A stretch of 48,608 nt of DNA from Nephromyces sp. MM_2019 (lineage: Eukaryota > Apicomplexa > Aconoidasida > Nephromycida), in contig JADHZB010000441.1 in NCBI GenBank assembly GCA_015657535.1, forward strand, positions 1 through 48,608, in the 5' to 3' direction. A program made the translations under genes and the position numbers. Below the pieces are notes generated by a model that saw nothing but the letters and a program-made list of their open reading frames with translations, was not told the origin of the DNA and made no database searches. This document shows positions 1-11,778 of the stretch, piece by piece. Numbering within the stretch: the stretch's first letter is position 1; each line of letters opens with the position of its first letter.

Positions 1-13
1 CCCACCCTACACA

Positions 14-57
<44 letters not shown>

Positions 58-60
58 GTA
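1..60. repeat. CA dinucleotide microsatellite at the left edge
   Basis: A nearly pure CA run fills about positions 13-55 after a short CCCACCCTACACA lead. Shorter TG runs follow near 193-213 and 250-268. It does not match a standard telomeric repeat. It belongs to the TG/CA-rich composition also seen from about 26.7 to 47 kb. Confidence 0.85.
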
Positions 61-432
61 GCATGGTCAACCTTATCGCCATGTTCAAGTATATATGAGC
101 GAGACTGCCTCAATTTATTTGGCAAAATTCGACTTTTGTTACGTTTTTTGTGTAAAGATTGGTTGCCTATATAAGGAGATGAAGTGTTATCAGTTGTGTG
201 TGTGTGTGTGTGTCTGGATAGTTTGGATCAATGAATAGATATCTGTTTCATGTGTGTGTGTGTGTGCTCTCAAAATGGGCCTAGGAATACTCATAGCTTC
301 ATGTTCAGAATCGAGTGTATGTACACTCCTATCTGCATCAGGGTGACGAATATTAGGTGTGTGTAAATGTGAAAGGGCTTAGATTTGAAGCATATTGTCT
401 TGAGTGTGTAAGGGCTTTATTGAGAAGGCTTC

Positions 433-788
433 TTATGTGGAGTGTGTGATTTTCAGTAAGTTTTTCCACACAAAATTCAATAGTTTTGTTTGTGTGTGAG
501 AACAATGACGGTTGCTTGTGGTAGTAGTTGTTTCATTACAAGACCCTTCTTCCTCTGAAGTAGAGAAAGAGTTGTCAGTGCTATTAAAATTAAAGTGATA
601 ATGCTTTTCAAATTGTCCTGGTTCAGAAGTTGTGAAGGTATAAAAACTTTCTCCACTATCATTTTTTGTGCATTCCATACTTGTTGTCTTTGAGCAACCT
701 TTCGAGAAAATCAATGACCTTTGCAAAACATATTCAGAACTGCAGGGCTTGGTGGCGCCATTTGGATTTGATGAATCCACATTAAGCA
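433..788 (-). CDS. possible exon or gene fragment, Ser/Thr-rich, unrecognised
   Basis: A reading frame of about 118 codons stays open on the minus strand, long for such AT-rich DNA. It is rich in Ser, Thr, Asn and Glu, with an acidic SEEE stretch and a T-run. It has no obvious ATG: the frame is closed upstream by TAG at a sequence that reads as a splice acceptor (ATATAG, near 788-793), so it would be an internal exon of a gene running left out of the window. An open plus-strand frame of 64 codons (668-862) overlaps it and ends where AT-rich intergenic DNA begins, so it may instead be the last exon of a plus-strand gene. I cannot decide between them. No family is recognised. Confidence 0.3.
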
Positions 789-862
789 ACTATATGTTTA
801 ATAGTTTAGATAAAAGAAGCTTTATCAGTTCTTATTTTATAAAACGTGTCCTTATATATTAA

Positions 863-2900
863 GACATTGCTTCAAATGAGATTTTGTTAACTCAGATTCG
901 ATGAAATAAATAAAATATTGGTTTATTTTAATATTTATAAAGTAATGCAAAATTTCAATTTCAAAACTAACATCTTTTTTGTTTTAAATACTCTCGGATC
1001 CTGACAAAAGCAACAAATCCATTCAAAAATTATTGTTGATAAATTGGAAACATATTTTGCCTAGGAAAAAAATGACGCTTTTCAAGATGAACAAGCAGTA
1101 TAAGAGCACATAAAGGGCTTCATAGGTAGCTGTCTATTAAAATATATATGTTTGTTAATGTTAAGGTATAATAAATGTCTGTTTATAAATGCAAAATGTC
1201 TCTATTTTATTGTCACATAACTAGAATTCAAGAAAGGAAGGATTATTTACCTTAGCTGAAGTGATTTATTTTTTCAGCTATGAATGATTCAATGAAAGTG
1301 GGTATATGATAATAGAATTAGTTATCTGACAACTTAGTTTGAGTCCTGAATTATATATAAATTGTGTAACTTCACTTTGCCTCAAAAATTACATTTCCAT
1401 GGTCCAAATACCTTATAAATAAAAAATAACTAATAATTATCAATCAGGGCAAAAAGCAAACACATTTTGCACCTAGGGCTCAAACTAATTTAATAGATGA
1501 TGATCATTTAACTGGCTCAAGAAATATTTTGCATCAACACAAAAATCTGCTACCATGGCATTCTGGAAATGTACCTAAACTTAAAAAGAAAGGCTATAAT
1601 TTTATTATCGGAAACATCACACTTACAATTAACATCCTGGAAATTGTAGCTGAAAATTGTCATGATTATTTTTAATGTCTTTTAGGCATAAGTGGACTTT
1701 TTTTGAAGTGTATCCTAAACATATTTCTGCGTTTGCTACTTGATTCAGGCAAGTGACATCTTCATTATATAGGGAACTTACATGAGCAATAAATTCATTA
1801 AAATTGGATTAAGCCATTCCATTGCCAAATCTTTAAAAATGTCTCGAACTTGCTACCAATCAGTCTAAATAGTCTTAGTTATCAAATTATAATTAAATTA
1901 AATTCTTTTATGAAGCAAAATTTAGCTAAACAAGTTAACTTAAAGGTCAGATGAGCAATGAAAATTGACAAATATCAGCACCATCTGGCCCTGATCTCCA
2001 GTTTCAAACATTTAAAAGCGATACAAAGGACGTTAAAGCGTAAAGTAAGACATTTGATTATCGAAGACAGTGCTCATCTAGATATAATCTTAGACATAGA
2101 AAACAAATAATGCTATTTATTTATTTCAAATTTGTAAACTCTCGTCGATTATGAGTAGTCTCATAATCATTTCAACAATTTTTCTTTATGAAACAATTAT
2201 TAATAAATAGTCTACTACTATTGTTAAGTTTCTATAGTTATTTAAGTAGGCCATTAGTTAGGAGCTAATAGTCTGCTATCTTTCTTTTTATGCATTTGTT
2301 GGCACTTGCATCTTTTGCCTAGATATAGTCATTTATTACTAAAGCATTAATTACTTCATAATAAGATTGAAACTCAATTAAAATTAAGTTGAAAGCAAAA
2401 TTAATTTTTGAAACTAATGATCTTTATCTTTGAACTCCAACATACTATGACTATCCTATTTAATCACGATTTAAAACTCAATTTATTTAGCATACTTTTG
2501 ATGCGTAGTGTGACAATAGTGTATATCTATAATTGATTTTATCTTCTGCAACCGATTGTGTTAAGTATATAGATTTCATTTAATTCAATCTATTAAGCTT
2601 AATATAAATGTATGATAATATGTACACTCAGAAATTTTTAATCGAAAATTGAAATATTTTCTTAAGTGAGCATTAAGAAACTAATTATGATGCTTCCTTC
2701 CAATTGAAGTTAGCATTGCAGATTTTATTATAGGGGAAATTTATATTTGGTCTATATTAGAAAAAATTATTCTTAATTAGAATGACTTATAGCCTTGGTT
2801 ATTAAATTTTCTCACTAAATATAGGTATATTACAACTTATAAACATCAATTAAATGTGATTTTATATTGAATTATTAGGTACTGCTGCATACTTGTCAGG
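863..2900. other. intergenic, no gene seen
   Basis: About 2 kb of AT-rich DNA with stops in every frame. I see no tRNA, no repeat array and no convincing exon. TG/CA microsatellites stop abruptly near 500. The stretch lies downstream of gene A and would hold its 3' untranslated region. Confidence 0.7.
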
Positions 2901-4215
2901 TTACTTTCTAAATATTTCGAAAGTTCTGAAAAAAAATCGATCAGCTATTGAAGTAGGAAATTGTATATTATATTTATCCTGATGCGCTTTAAACCAAGGT
3001 GGAGTAACTAAGGCTATATTCATTGTTAGCTGAATCTTTTTTAAACTAATAAATTTTGCACGGGAATATTTATTTGGATATTTAAATCTTGAATCAAATG
3101 TTTCAATGATGAAACGTTGAGCTTGTTTTCTTTTCATTTCAGTGATTGGATTCCACATATATTCTTTGAGAGTATCAGGCCCTTTATAATCCTTATCCCA
3201 AATAACTTTAAGAAAATGCCCCAGGATGGCCTGATCGATTTCATGGGAATTCCGATTTTCAAGATAATAAGATAAATTTAAATATTTATCAAATAAGAAT
3301 TTTGGTAAGCTGATTTCATCATAGTGAAAATCAATTTTCAAATTATTTTCGATCCACCCATTTTTAAAATAATTTTGTTCAATCCAATAAGGGAATTCTC
3401 CTTTATTGGATTGTTGTATAAAGAGCCTTAGAGATGATTTAAGATCTCGGCTTCGAGAAGTAATTCTCCAGAGCGAATTACATGTAAAAGTATGTACCAG
3501 TTCATCATCCCCAAGCTTACTCAACGATACTTTTATTTCGGATCCCGGCAATTTTATTACGAATTTCACTTTATAAAATTTATTCATAAAAAAGATTATT
3601 ACTAAAAACAGAGTAGATCAATTGGTCATATTATAAAACTTACCTTTATTGGGTTTTTCGAAAGGGAATTTCAAATCTGCAAAAGCCAAATTTGATATAT
3701 CAAACTAGAATTTAAATATATTAAAAGTGCCTCACCATGAGCATAAATATATAGCTTAAAAGTTATATCATCTATAAATTGAATTTTATATCTCCAAAGC
3801 CCTTTCTTTAACTTTTCGATATCACAGTCGTTTAAGCCTGATAATTGAGTAGCGATATCATTTATAATCTCTTTCTCAATGGCTTCTTCATAGCTTTGCA
3901 CACCCTGTCATATCCATTTTAAGTTATTTAATTACATTGTTTTTTATCCTTTTTTATACAAAATCTATCTCAGATACATATAGGCAATTAAATAAGATAA
4001 TTTTCACTGACTGACATCATCTGTAATTAAGGCATTCATAAAGTATTTCTTAACAAGCTTCCACTGATCCTCATTTTTAATGCCGTTATCGTCGAATGCG
4101 AAAGGATCTAACCCAGGGGTTGTTTCACCCTGTAGTAGAGTTAGAGTGTCAATAAATTCATACATTATTGACTTTGATCGGTACATGTCAGGCATAAATT
4201 GCAAAAATATCGTTT
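2901..4215 (-). other. gene A, cassette 2 (exons 6-9)
   Basis: Alpha exon of 200 nt (KNEDQWKLVKKYF), beta exon of 169 nt (ending FKLYIYAHG), a 33-nt gamma microexon (DLKFPFEKPNK) and a terminal delta exon of 668 nt that opens VKFVIKLPG. The first three exons and their introns are almost the same DNA as in gene B; the delta exon is only distantly similar (FPYWIEQNY versus YPDWIRDNY). Confidence 0.75.
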
Positions 4216-6094
4216 CTGAGAATACATTTAATATTTGGTTTATGTTATGTTGAATATTACTTAAAATGCACATTCAGGTTAACAAGTTTACTATTATCAA
4301 CAATTTAAGCTTTAAATTGATTGTTATGATTCTTAATGTTAAATATATTGTCAAAAGATTGACTTTTGTATTCATTTTCACCTTGTTATGCATTTTTTAT
4401 AAAGGGTTTAATTAATCTAATACATGTTTCTTTATAAAAATTTAATTCTAACCTATAAAATTATTTGAAAGAACTACGACCTTGAAAGTTCCTAAAATTG
4501 AAATGTTAACACCATAAACTGCTCTGAAATAAGATTTCAATTCCCTCATTTCATCAAGAGATTTTGGATGTATTTGAAGCGTAGCTACATGCTTAAGGTG
4601 ACTGTTTTGGGTAATTTTCTTAGCTGTGTGATCATTTAAAGCTTTCTGATTAAGGCTTAACCGGTTATCAGATTGTTTTTTGAGCCCATCTATAATACTT
4701 GATATGTTACTATATTTATCATTGCTAATAAAGCTTACATAGCTTTTATAGCAACTCAGAAGTTCCATATAATCTATTTGATCTTGCCATGTTTTTTGAT
4801 GATTTACACAGGAATACCATGCTTCAGGTTCCAATTCTAGGTGAAAATATTGTCGATGAATATTTAATTCAGATTGCCCAATTAAATAAGGTTTTAAAAA
4901 TAAGCAAAGACTTTTGTCGAAACTTTCATTGCTTGTCATTTCAACTAAGTTACAGAATGTCATCATAACTTGTTTATCTCTCAATTTCGGGTCGATTTCA
5001 ACATATAAGTTGACTAGCTCAGAATGAGCGAATAACACAAGATTATTTATTTTAAACCTCTCTTCCTTTCCAACATCCAACTCAACCTCTTCGTAATAGC
5101 CTGGAGTGTAGAGCACCAGAGCAACTGAAGTCAAAATATGAATTTTATTTGCATATATAATCTATAGTGAAGGGAGTCCTATTTTATCTTAACACTTTCT
5201 TTACTTGTGTTATTTGATAGTAATAAGTCGACTTACTAGTTTTAAATTCTTTATGAGCTGAGACAATATTAAGCTCTTGAACATCTCCTGAGTTTAATAT
5301 AACATTATGAAACATAAATCAAAGTTAGCGCAGTTGGATACTTTTAAGTTATATGAGCTAACGATAAGTGTATAAATAGATGCTTTTCAGGAGTCTGGAC
5401 AGCAACTTTTTGTCATCTAATATCTTCTTGCAATCATTGTTTTTCTTAGAAGTCAAATTTACATACGCAGCCACTAAGTCCAATTTATTTTTGGTAAGCC
5501 ACGTTTCTATTTTGTACACACTACCTCCCCCCTATGAAATAATGTATTTACTAAATTCAAGTTTTAGTAGTTGTGTGAAGAAACATTATTCGAATAAAAT
5601 GATTTTTTAAACACTGGATAATTTATTTATCTAATTAGATATCTAAGTAAGATTCAACACCTACCACATTACTTTTAATTACTTTTATACAGTTTCTTTC
5701 AGTATTCAGATAAGTATCAGCAAAATAATTCCATTGCTCATCCAAGTCATTTTCATCGACAACATAAATGGTTTTTAGTTCATTAGATTTTTTTTCTGTT
5801 CCCCTATCAAGAGTATTTATATCATCTGATATAAGCTCTGAATTAATTATAATATTTTTGAGGTCCATGATAGCTTCAGGTTTCTTATCTTTTAAACTCA
5901 ACCAAATTTTACTCGCTGCAAGCAAATGTACATTGTGCCATTAATAATCTGTAAAGTTTAAATCTGAAAATCGATAAACTGTAATAAAATTGATATCCTA
6001 TTGAATACTCACTTAATCTCGTGGAATTATTCCCTTGGCAAAAATCTATAAAAAGTATAACAATTAATACTTTACGCCAATGATACTTTTCCAT
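2901..6094 (-). CDS. gene A: secreted two-cassette protein, about 758 aa, novel family
   Basis: Spliced model of nine exons: 6094-6013, 5915-5683, 5531-5363, 5287-5237, 5124-4453, 4215-4016, 3904-3736, 3676-3644 and 3568-2901. Lengths sum to 2277 nt with one open frame and GT-AG borders throughout. Exon 1 encodes a signal peptide (MEKYHWRK, then a hydrophobic core VLIVILFIDF, likely cut after CQG), so the product should enter the secretory pathway; no later membrane segment is obvious. Exons 2-5 and 6-9 are two copies of the same four-exon cassette with phases 1-0-1-1. D/E-Q-W motifs lie in exon 2 (DEQWNYF) and exon 6 (EDQWKLV). Gene B is a tandem paralogue 5.65 kb away with almost the same exon sizes. 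A donor 18 nt further on (end at 5665) is an alternative for exon 2, but 5683 gives exactly the exon 2 length of gene B. Function unknown. Confidence 0.8.
4453..5915 (-). other. gene A, cassette 1 (exons 2-5)
   Basis: Alpha exon of 233 nt ending in ...DEQWNYF...; beta exon of 169 nt (with ETWL and LLKSIYLYTY); gamma exon of 51 nt; delta exon of 672 nt opening LVLYTPGYYEEVEL. A short stretch of the delta exon, around LELEPEAWYSCVNHQ, is nearly identical in gene B although its flanks are not. Confidence 0.75.
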
Positions 6095-8503
6095 AGTAGT
6101 GAATTATAGCGCATATAATTTTCTCCCTCTTATATCAAAATAGAACAAAACCAGACTTTAAGTCTGATAGAGTTTTCTATTTTAGATTTTTATCATGATA
6201 ATATCTTACTATTTTGCTGAGTGCTGAGAAAGAATTTATTTTACAAGATTAAAAAAATTTCTAAAATTTGAGGGATAGATAGTGCTAGGATTTTATAAGA
6301 AAAATGTGGATTCTACGAAATATAAACAATATTCATATCGCTTTAAGCTTTAAATTTAACCTTTAGCGCTGAAAGTACATCTTACATGAATTCAAAATGT
6401 TAACTTATGAAGTAATAAAATTTACTTTGTGTCGATATATTTTAGTTAGAATATCACTAGAGATTATATTAAATTAATTAATACTTTATTTTAACTCCTT
6501 AATATTTCCTTTTCATAGAGTAGTAGCGAAATTAAAACGGATGAAGCTTTCTTTCAAAAAATATCTATCATCTATTAATATAGTTTAGTCAAAATAGCAA
6601 CTCTTTTAATCAATGTTAGCTCAATGTAAATTATTTGAAAAATTAGGATAGATGCATTGATCAATTTATTAGCTAATGCTAGATACATATCACTGCTAAA
6701 TCCAAATAGTGCAGGATAAAATTTTTTAATTTATTATTTTCAGATAATTTATTCTTATAAGAGATAGATATATCGTAAACATATTGTGTCTCAGTGAAAG
6801 TGTGGAACTAGTAAATTTTATTTTTAATTTTGACAAGAACTAATAACATATTCGAAACAAATTTTATTTTTAAAAGCAGTGATTTTAGAAAATTCCAAAC
6901 TTTAGTTAGAGTTGGAGTATTTTACACTAGTTTGTTAATCAAAAGAGCTATTAAGTATGGAAAATTAATATTGGCTCATGTATTGTTCGGTCTTAAATAT
7001 TACAAGCTTTCCAGAATCCCTGCACAGTTGGCTACAAAAATAAAACTTTGTAAATAAGCCTAATTACGCAGATCACAGTATGAATGAGCTTGTTAGCCTA
7101 CATAATATTTATAATGCGAATTTATCATATATCACAAAAGTTCTTTTAAATATAGATAATAAAACAAATAATGATTTGAAAACTTAAACACTCTGACTCA
7201 AGACGTATTTAAATTTTTTATTTAACTTCATTTTCGATTTATTAATTGAAATTAAATTTTTGAGAACACATAATTGATATAACAAATATTTAAAGACCAT
7301 AATAATATAAGGATGACAACTAGCTGACATTTCTATATTCTCAGATTAATTTGTCTGGTGACCTTGTTATAATCTAAGAGTAATATCTACTCAAACCAAT
7401 TATGTTTGTTAATTACCGCTTTAATTCGAAAATGATTTCATTTTCTTAGTCAAGCAGGGTTATGAAGTTTATTGAAAATTAAACATAACCAATTTTATTT
7501 GATCACTATTCTTTGTTCGAGTTGGCTAACATGGAGTATTAAGTTGTAAGGAATTGAGTTAAAAACACGTGTAGTTAGCTTTGTTTAGGTTGTGTCTTAC
7601 TTATTGATCACATTACTTCATAAATGGCTTGAATATTATATTGCTACAAAATTCGTTATTATTGCCTTTAATTTGTAAATATATAAATATAACGATTTTT
7701 AGTCTTAATTATTGAGTCAATGATACCTAATGGAATCGAAATTTATGAAAAGCATTAGTAGTTGAGCTGTTAATTTAGTATTTTGAATGGCTTTTTCAGG
7801 AAAATGTAAATTGACAAAAAATAAGCTAATAAGATACAATGTTATAAATCATTTTTAAAAAGTATATAAGCTAGTACCGTAATGCTAATAAATTAATTTT
7901 TAATACTATCTACTTTGGTTTAGATTGATAGATAAGACAAGCATGAATTAAGAGCCTCAAATGACCACTAAAATCTTTCAGTATAGGCCCCAGAGAGTAG
8001 TTATTTAGGTATAATCAATATTTTAAACAATAGGAATTCAGCTTTATGGAGTCTTAATCAACACTTATGTGTTTTTGAATGATTCAACATGGCTTAATTA
8101 GTCTTAAGGGTTCTAATTCTTATATGTATTAATTTATCAAAAAAGTCTAACCAGTCATCGACTAGGAACTTTATTATTGAGATATTAAATATTAATCCTC
8201 TATGATTGACTAAATTTGTTACCTTTGTTAAGTATGAAAAGCCTATGAACTCGAAGAAAGTTAAACTAGATGAAATATACTAAAGCTGTGCTCGTTAAAT
8301 GAGGATATAGAGCAGTGAGCTTCGAAAGCGGTGAAACTACGGTCCTTTATGTAAGAAAATTAACTTATTATAAAGGATTCTATAAAATATCGAGATTCAA
8401 AATTTTATAGGTTTCACAAGTATTTTTATGTAGTTGAGATTTATAACAATTTGACAGCATTGCCAACAAGGCTAATTATTGTTTGATTAATGCGATTAAA
8501 ATA
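6095..8503. other. intergenic between genes A and B, no gene seen
   Basis: About 2.4 kb of AT-rich DNA. A 75-codon plus-strand frame at 6830-7057 has no homologue I recognise, no signal peptide and no splice context, so I treat it as chance. The stretch should contain the promoter of gene A and the 3' end of gene B, but I see no clear signal. Confidence 0.65.
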
Positions 8504-9870
8504 TTATGAATTAATTAGGTTTTTAGTGGTTGTTAGTTTACTGAAGAGTTGTTCATATTCAAAATCCAAATTGATTTCAAAGCTGTTAAAAGCTAAAGGT
8601 GAATAATTTGTAAGAGCCACTCCTTTAAGTTCAAAGTTTTTAACCCATTGTGGTATCAAAACTCTCAATTTCAGAATTCGTTCGTTTTTTAAAACCGATT
8701 CTACATTAACAGTATTTGATCCTGACTGTTGGATTTTAAACTTTCGATAACTAGCTAGTTTCGAATAAATTTTTTCTAAACTCTGTTTAATTTTGCTTAG
8801 TTCCAACCTGTTTTCGTCACCAACTGGCCAATTTTTTGAATATGAAAAAACATAACTAACGAATGAGTTAGAAATAGCTTTAAGAATGGTTTCATCATTT
8901 CTAGGAACTAAGTTAGGGGAGAAATCAATGTTTTTTAGAAGATTTTGTTTTTCTATGATAATATTATTGTAGAAAAATGTGATAGTTAACTTGTCTTTCA
9001 CCCAATTTGGACTATTGTAATTGTCTCTAATCCAATCAGGGTATAATTTGGAAGTATCACCATCTATATGAGCTTTTACAAGAAATATTGGATCCCATGA
9101 AACAGCACAATAAGATCTCCATCTTTTATCACAAAAAAAACTGAACTCAGTTCCTTGATCCCCAATGAGCTTTAAATTTACGTATCTTTCTGCACATGGT
9201 ATGCTATATTGGAATACCACTGCGTACAATTATTTCATAAAAAAGATTATTACTAAAAATATAAAGTAAATCAATTGGTCATATTATAAAACTTACCTTT
9301 ATTGGGTTCTTTGTTTGGGTATTTCATATCTGCAAAAGCCAAATTGGATATATTAAACTAGAATTTAAATATATTAAAAGTGCCTCACCATGAGCATAAA
9401 TATATAGCTTAAAAGTTATATCATCTATAAATTGAATTTTATATCTCCAAAGCCCTTTCTTTAACTTTTCGATATCACAGTCGTTTAAGCCTGATAATTG
9501 AGTAGCGATGTCATTTATAATCTCTTTCTCAATGGCCTTTTCATAGCTTTGCACACCCTGTCATATCCATTTTAAGTTATTTAATTACATTGTTTTTTAT
9601 CCTTTTTTATACAAAATCTATCTCAGATAAATATAGGCAATAAAATAGGATAATTTTCACTAAGACTGACATCATCTGTAATTAAGGCATTCATAAAGTA
9701 TTTCTTAACAAGCTTCCACTGATCCTCATTTTTAATGCCGTTATCGTCGAACACCAAAATGTCTAGCCCAGGGGTTGTTTCACCCTGTTGTTGACTTAGT
9801 CTTTCAATAAATTCATACATTATTGACTTTGATCGGCACATTTTAGCCATCAAATATGCAAATATTGCTT
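8504..9870 (-). other. gene B, cassette 2 (exons 6-9)
   Basis: Alpha of 200 nt, beta of 169 nt, gamma of 33 nt (DMKYPNKEPNK) and terminal delta of 716 nt opening VVFQYSIPC. The beta exon differs from that of gene A at only about one residue over 56, whereas the delta exon is strongly diverged. Confidence 0.75.
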
Positions 9871-11778
9871 CTGAGAATACATTTAATATTTGGTTTATGT
9901 TATGTTGAATATTACTTAAAATGTGCGCTCAGATTATCAAGTTTGCTATGATCAACAATTTAAACTTTAAATTGATTGTTATGATTCTTAATGTTAAATA
10001 TATTGTTAAAAGATTGACTTTTTTATTCATTTTCACCTTGTTATGCATTTTTTCATAAAGGGTTTAATTAATCTAACACGTTTCTTTATAAAAATTTAAT
10101 TCTAACCTATAAAATTATTTGAAAGAACTACGACTTTGAAAATTTCTGACAAGGAAATGCTAACACCATAATCTGTTCTGAGATTAGATTTAAATTTCCT
10201 CATTTCATCAAGAGAGTTTGGATCTACTGTAGACGAAGATTGGAACTTAAGGTAGCTGTTTTTGGTAATTTTCTGTATTATGTTATTACTTGACTCTATT
10301 TCTGAGACTGCTAAGCGGCCATAGGAATGCTTTTTGAGGCCCTCTATAACACTGAAAGTTTTTACCACTTCAGCTGTGGCAAGAGTTTCAATATAGCTTT
10401 TATAGCAACTCAGAAGTTCCATATAATCTATTTGATCTTGCCATGTTTTTTGATGATTTACACAGGAATACCATGCTTCAGGTTCCAATTCTAGGTGAAT
10501 ATATTGTCGATTAACCCTTATGTCAAATTCTTCGAGGGACGAATGATATTTCATTTTATCACAGAAATCTTGGTCCAAATTATCATAAATTGTGTCGTTT
10601 TCAAGAAGATCACAAAAACGATTTATTATTTGTTTATCTAATATATCCGTCTTAATTTCAGAATATAATGAAACCACTTCAGCATGAAGGAATGCTTTTA
10701 GACTACGTATGCTAAAAATGCCTTGCCCATATATATGTACCTCAACTTTTTTGTAATATCCAGGCATGTAGAGGACTAGAAAAACTTAAATCAAAACATA
10801 AATTTTGTTTAAATATATAACTTAGAGATTAGGGAGTCTTAATTTTTTTAAAAATATCTTTTGTTGTAATTTTTCATGGTGTTAAACAAATTTTACTTAC
10901 TCTTTTTGTAATTTTTAATTTTTGGCAATCTTTCGGTGTTTTGCAACAACTCTGATTGAACAATCAGTAGAGATCTATCCATGAATTGAAAAATAACACT
11001 AATGATCATTGTCACAAACCATATGTATCTAGATAAATCCATTTGAGCATGTCATAACAAACTTGACCAATCGCCTTGATTTCTTTTTCAATTTCATTAG
11101 GTATAATTTCATTTTGATTGAGTGAATGTTTGACATAGGAGTGAAACACTTTAGTTCCAAATCTATTCATCCATGTTGATTTCCTTCTACCTCTCTGTTA
11201 AATTGTGATTTTTAATTAATAAAGAGCTGACATTCGTGCATAAATCTTTTTGTAAAGCTTTAAATAGCTTTGGCATAGGAGAGTCGAAAGTGTGAGACTG
11301 GTTTAGGTTTTAAATCTTATAAACTAAAAACAGACATTTGAATGTTGTAAAACTTACATTTTTTGGGTGCTCTAAAAAGTTCCTGACAAAGTAAAACCAC
11401 TGTTCATCCATACTAGAACTACTATCAACAAAATAGCTAGCCGAATTCTCTTGAGCTTTGAATCCTATAGTCTTTGGATTTGAAATCACATCTTCAGATA
11501 GAAAAATGTTATGTGAAAGTATAATTATCCTCTGAAGTGCTATTACACTATGAAGATTTTCCCTACGAAAAATTTCCCAACTATTTTGATCTGGGATTCA
11601 TATAAGCACAGTGTGTTGAAAAAAAGTTGTTTAATGCGATATTAAATAAATATATTTAAAGTATCTCGATGAAAGAAATAAGCAGTTAAGACTTACCAAG
11701 ATTTTTAACCTTGAACCCATGACATCTTTCAACAAGGCAAATTAATAAGAATACTTCAACTAAATATCTCTTATCCAT
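8504..11778 (-). CDS. gene B: secreted two-cassette protein, about 778 aa, paralogue of A
   Basis: Nine-exon model: 11778-11697, 11590-11358, 11194-11020, 10951-10901, 10784-10107, 9870-9671, 9557-9389, 9329-9297 and 9219-8504, total 2337 nt in one frame. Exon lengths equal those of gene A for exons 1 (82), 2 (233), 4 (51), 6 (200), 7 (169) and 8 (33), and are close for exons 3, 5 and 9. Exon 1 gives a signal peptide (MDKRYLVE, then VFLLICLV, cut near RCHG). Exons 2 and 6 carry the D/E-Q-W motif (DEQWFYF, EDQWKLV). The protein is probably exported or stored in a secretory organelle; no membrane anchor or enzyme motif is seen. Intron lengths (59-236 nt) also match those of A, which supports a recent tandem duplication followed by uneven divergence. 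Confidence 0.8.
10107..11590 (-). other. gene B, cassette 1 (exons 2-5)
   Basis: Alpha exon of 233 nt, beta of 175 nt, gamma of 51 nt and delta of 678 nt. The beta exons of A and B share a W-M/L...N start and an IYL-TY end but little between. The delta exon opens LVLYMPGYYKKVEV, as in gene A. The acceptor chosen for exon 4 (after CAATCAG, start 10951) restores the 51-nt length and phase 1 seen in A; an earlier acceptor at 10974 would need an atypical donor. Confidence 0.75.

Noticed and set aside
1..60. Telomere end
   Set aside because: CA dinucleotides only; no standard telomeric repeat.
6830..7057. Plus-strand ORF of 75 codons between genes A and B
   Set aside because: No recognised family and no counterpart beside the paralogous gene B.
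10901..11016. Alternative 41-nt intron in gene B (donor GTGACA, acceptor at 10974)
   Set aside because: It keeps frame, but the model with donor GTTTGT and acceptor at 10951 restores the 51-nt exon and phase 1 seen in gene A.
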